Assembly (NCBI RefSeq): GCF_002982315.1
Contig: NZ_MWZD01000018.1
Span: forward strand, 1 to 64,000
Length of the DNA stretch: 64,000 bases
Direction of reading: 5' to 3'
Source: Leucobacter massiliensis
Lineage (GTDB): Bacteria > Actinomycetota > Actinomycetes > Actinomycetales > Microbacteriaceae
Below are positions 63,711 through 64,000 of the stretch, in pieces (within the stretch, counting starts at the first letter, position 1; each line of letters opens with the position of its first letter). Under the pieces are notes generated by a model. The model saw only the letters and a program-made list of their open reading frames with translations. It made no database searches and was not told the origin of the DNA. The translations under genes were made by a program, and so were the position numbers.

Positions 63711-64000
63711 TCAGTCGGCGAAGAGCGCCGTGACGGCGTCGAGCCCCTCCGAGGCGCGGCCCTGGCGCGCCAGCTCGCGCAGGCGCACGCTGGGCCGGTG
63801 CAGGAGCCGCCCGGTGAGGTGGCGGAGCGCGGCTTCGAGCTCGTCCGAGCGGGCGTCTCCGCCGGTCGTCGCGTCCGTCCCGGGGGCGCCCGCCGCGCCG
63901 CGCCGGCGCATCCGCGCGATCTCCTCGCTCAGGATGCCGTCGACGTAGGCGCGCAGTTCGCGGAGCGCCGGCACCGCCTCCCGCTCGGCGCGCACCGCCG
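63711..64000 (-). CDS. hemA: Glutamyl-tRNA reductase, C-terminal part (continues beyond the window)
   Basis: The last 96 or so codons of a minus-strand gene that runs off the end of the window. VPALRELRAYVDGILSEEIA and RHLTGRLLHRPSVRLRELAR match the helical dimerization domain that closes glutamyl-tRNA reductases, the first enzyme of C5 haem synthesis. The frame is open to position 64000. The catalytic and NADPH domains are outside, so the assignment rests on this C-terminal pattern. Confidence 0.75.
   Translation of the reverse strand, partial: AVRAEREAVPALRELRAYVDGILSEEIARMRRRGAAGAPGTDATTGGDARSDELEAALRHLTGRLLHRPSVRLRELARQGRASEGLDAVTALFAD

Overview
The window is high-GC actinobacterial DNA, most likely from a Microbacteriaceae genus such as Leucobacter. 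This is inferred from the dnaX-recR-lysC-asd order, the Flp/Tad pilus genes with a DUF4244 protein, the topA-tmk pair and the very GC-rich chromosomal codon use; no rRNA or tRNA gene is present to confirm it. It is a draft assembly: sequencing-adapter sequence (Nextera type) survives at the left edge (about 74-106), between dnaX and recR (1559-1591) and inside a giant surface protein gene (18384-18415).

Layout. 1-9.4 kb: the tail of dnaX, recR, the aspartate pathway pair lysC-asd, then on the minus strand a bifunctional penicillin-binding protein with PASTA domains and a metallophosphoesterase, then a DUF4177-like protein and RidA. 9.4-14 kb: acs (minus) diverging from a Tad pilus ATPase gene and a TadB-TadC-like fusion that carries a collagen-like Gly-X-Y insert. 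14.2-18.6 kb: a secreted LPXTG-type surface protein, broken in the assembly, whose LPVTGG anchor lies just after the adapter. 18.8-21.1 kb: a small membrane protein and an ECF sigma factor fused to a zinc-finger anti-sigma-like domain, membrane segments and a long acidic tail.

21.7-47.0 kb: an integrative element of about 25.3 kb. It encodes a large serine integrase and is inserted inside the DUF4244 (pilin-like) gene of the Tad locus; both halves of the gene remain at the ends, and excision would restore the reading frame. Its left third is a defence block: two divergent adenine-type DNA methyltransferases, an McrB-like and an McrC-like gene, and a separate protein with a PD-(D/E)xK nuclease domain behind an EAD-like N-terminal domain. 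The middle holds a resolvase, an XRE pair, two lipoproteins, membrane proteins, a VirD4/TraG-like coupling protein, a relaxase with its accessory protein and an oriT-like region. No type IV secretion channel is recognisable, so the element looks mobilizable rather than self-conjugative. The right part has a DUF2637 protein, a D5-like primase-helicase, an excisionase-like protein, an XRE regulator and an array of TGTAGCA iterons that looks like a replication origin.

47.0-52 kb: the Tad locus continues with a TadE-like protein and a TadG-like N-terminus fused to an M23 peptidase, then topA-tmk. 52.1-60 kb: a regulon for 5-methylthioribose or 5-deoxyribose salvage: mtnA, an RbsABC-like ABC transporter and mtnK in one minus-strand operon, diverging from a GntR regulator and a class II aldolase. 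60-64 kb: purL, a six-helix membrane protein and the 3' end of hemA.
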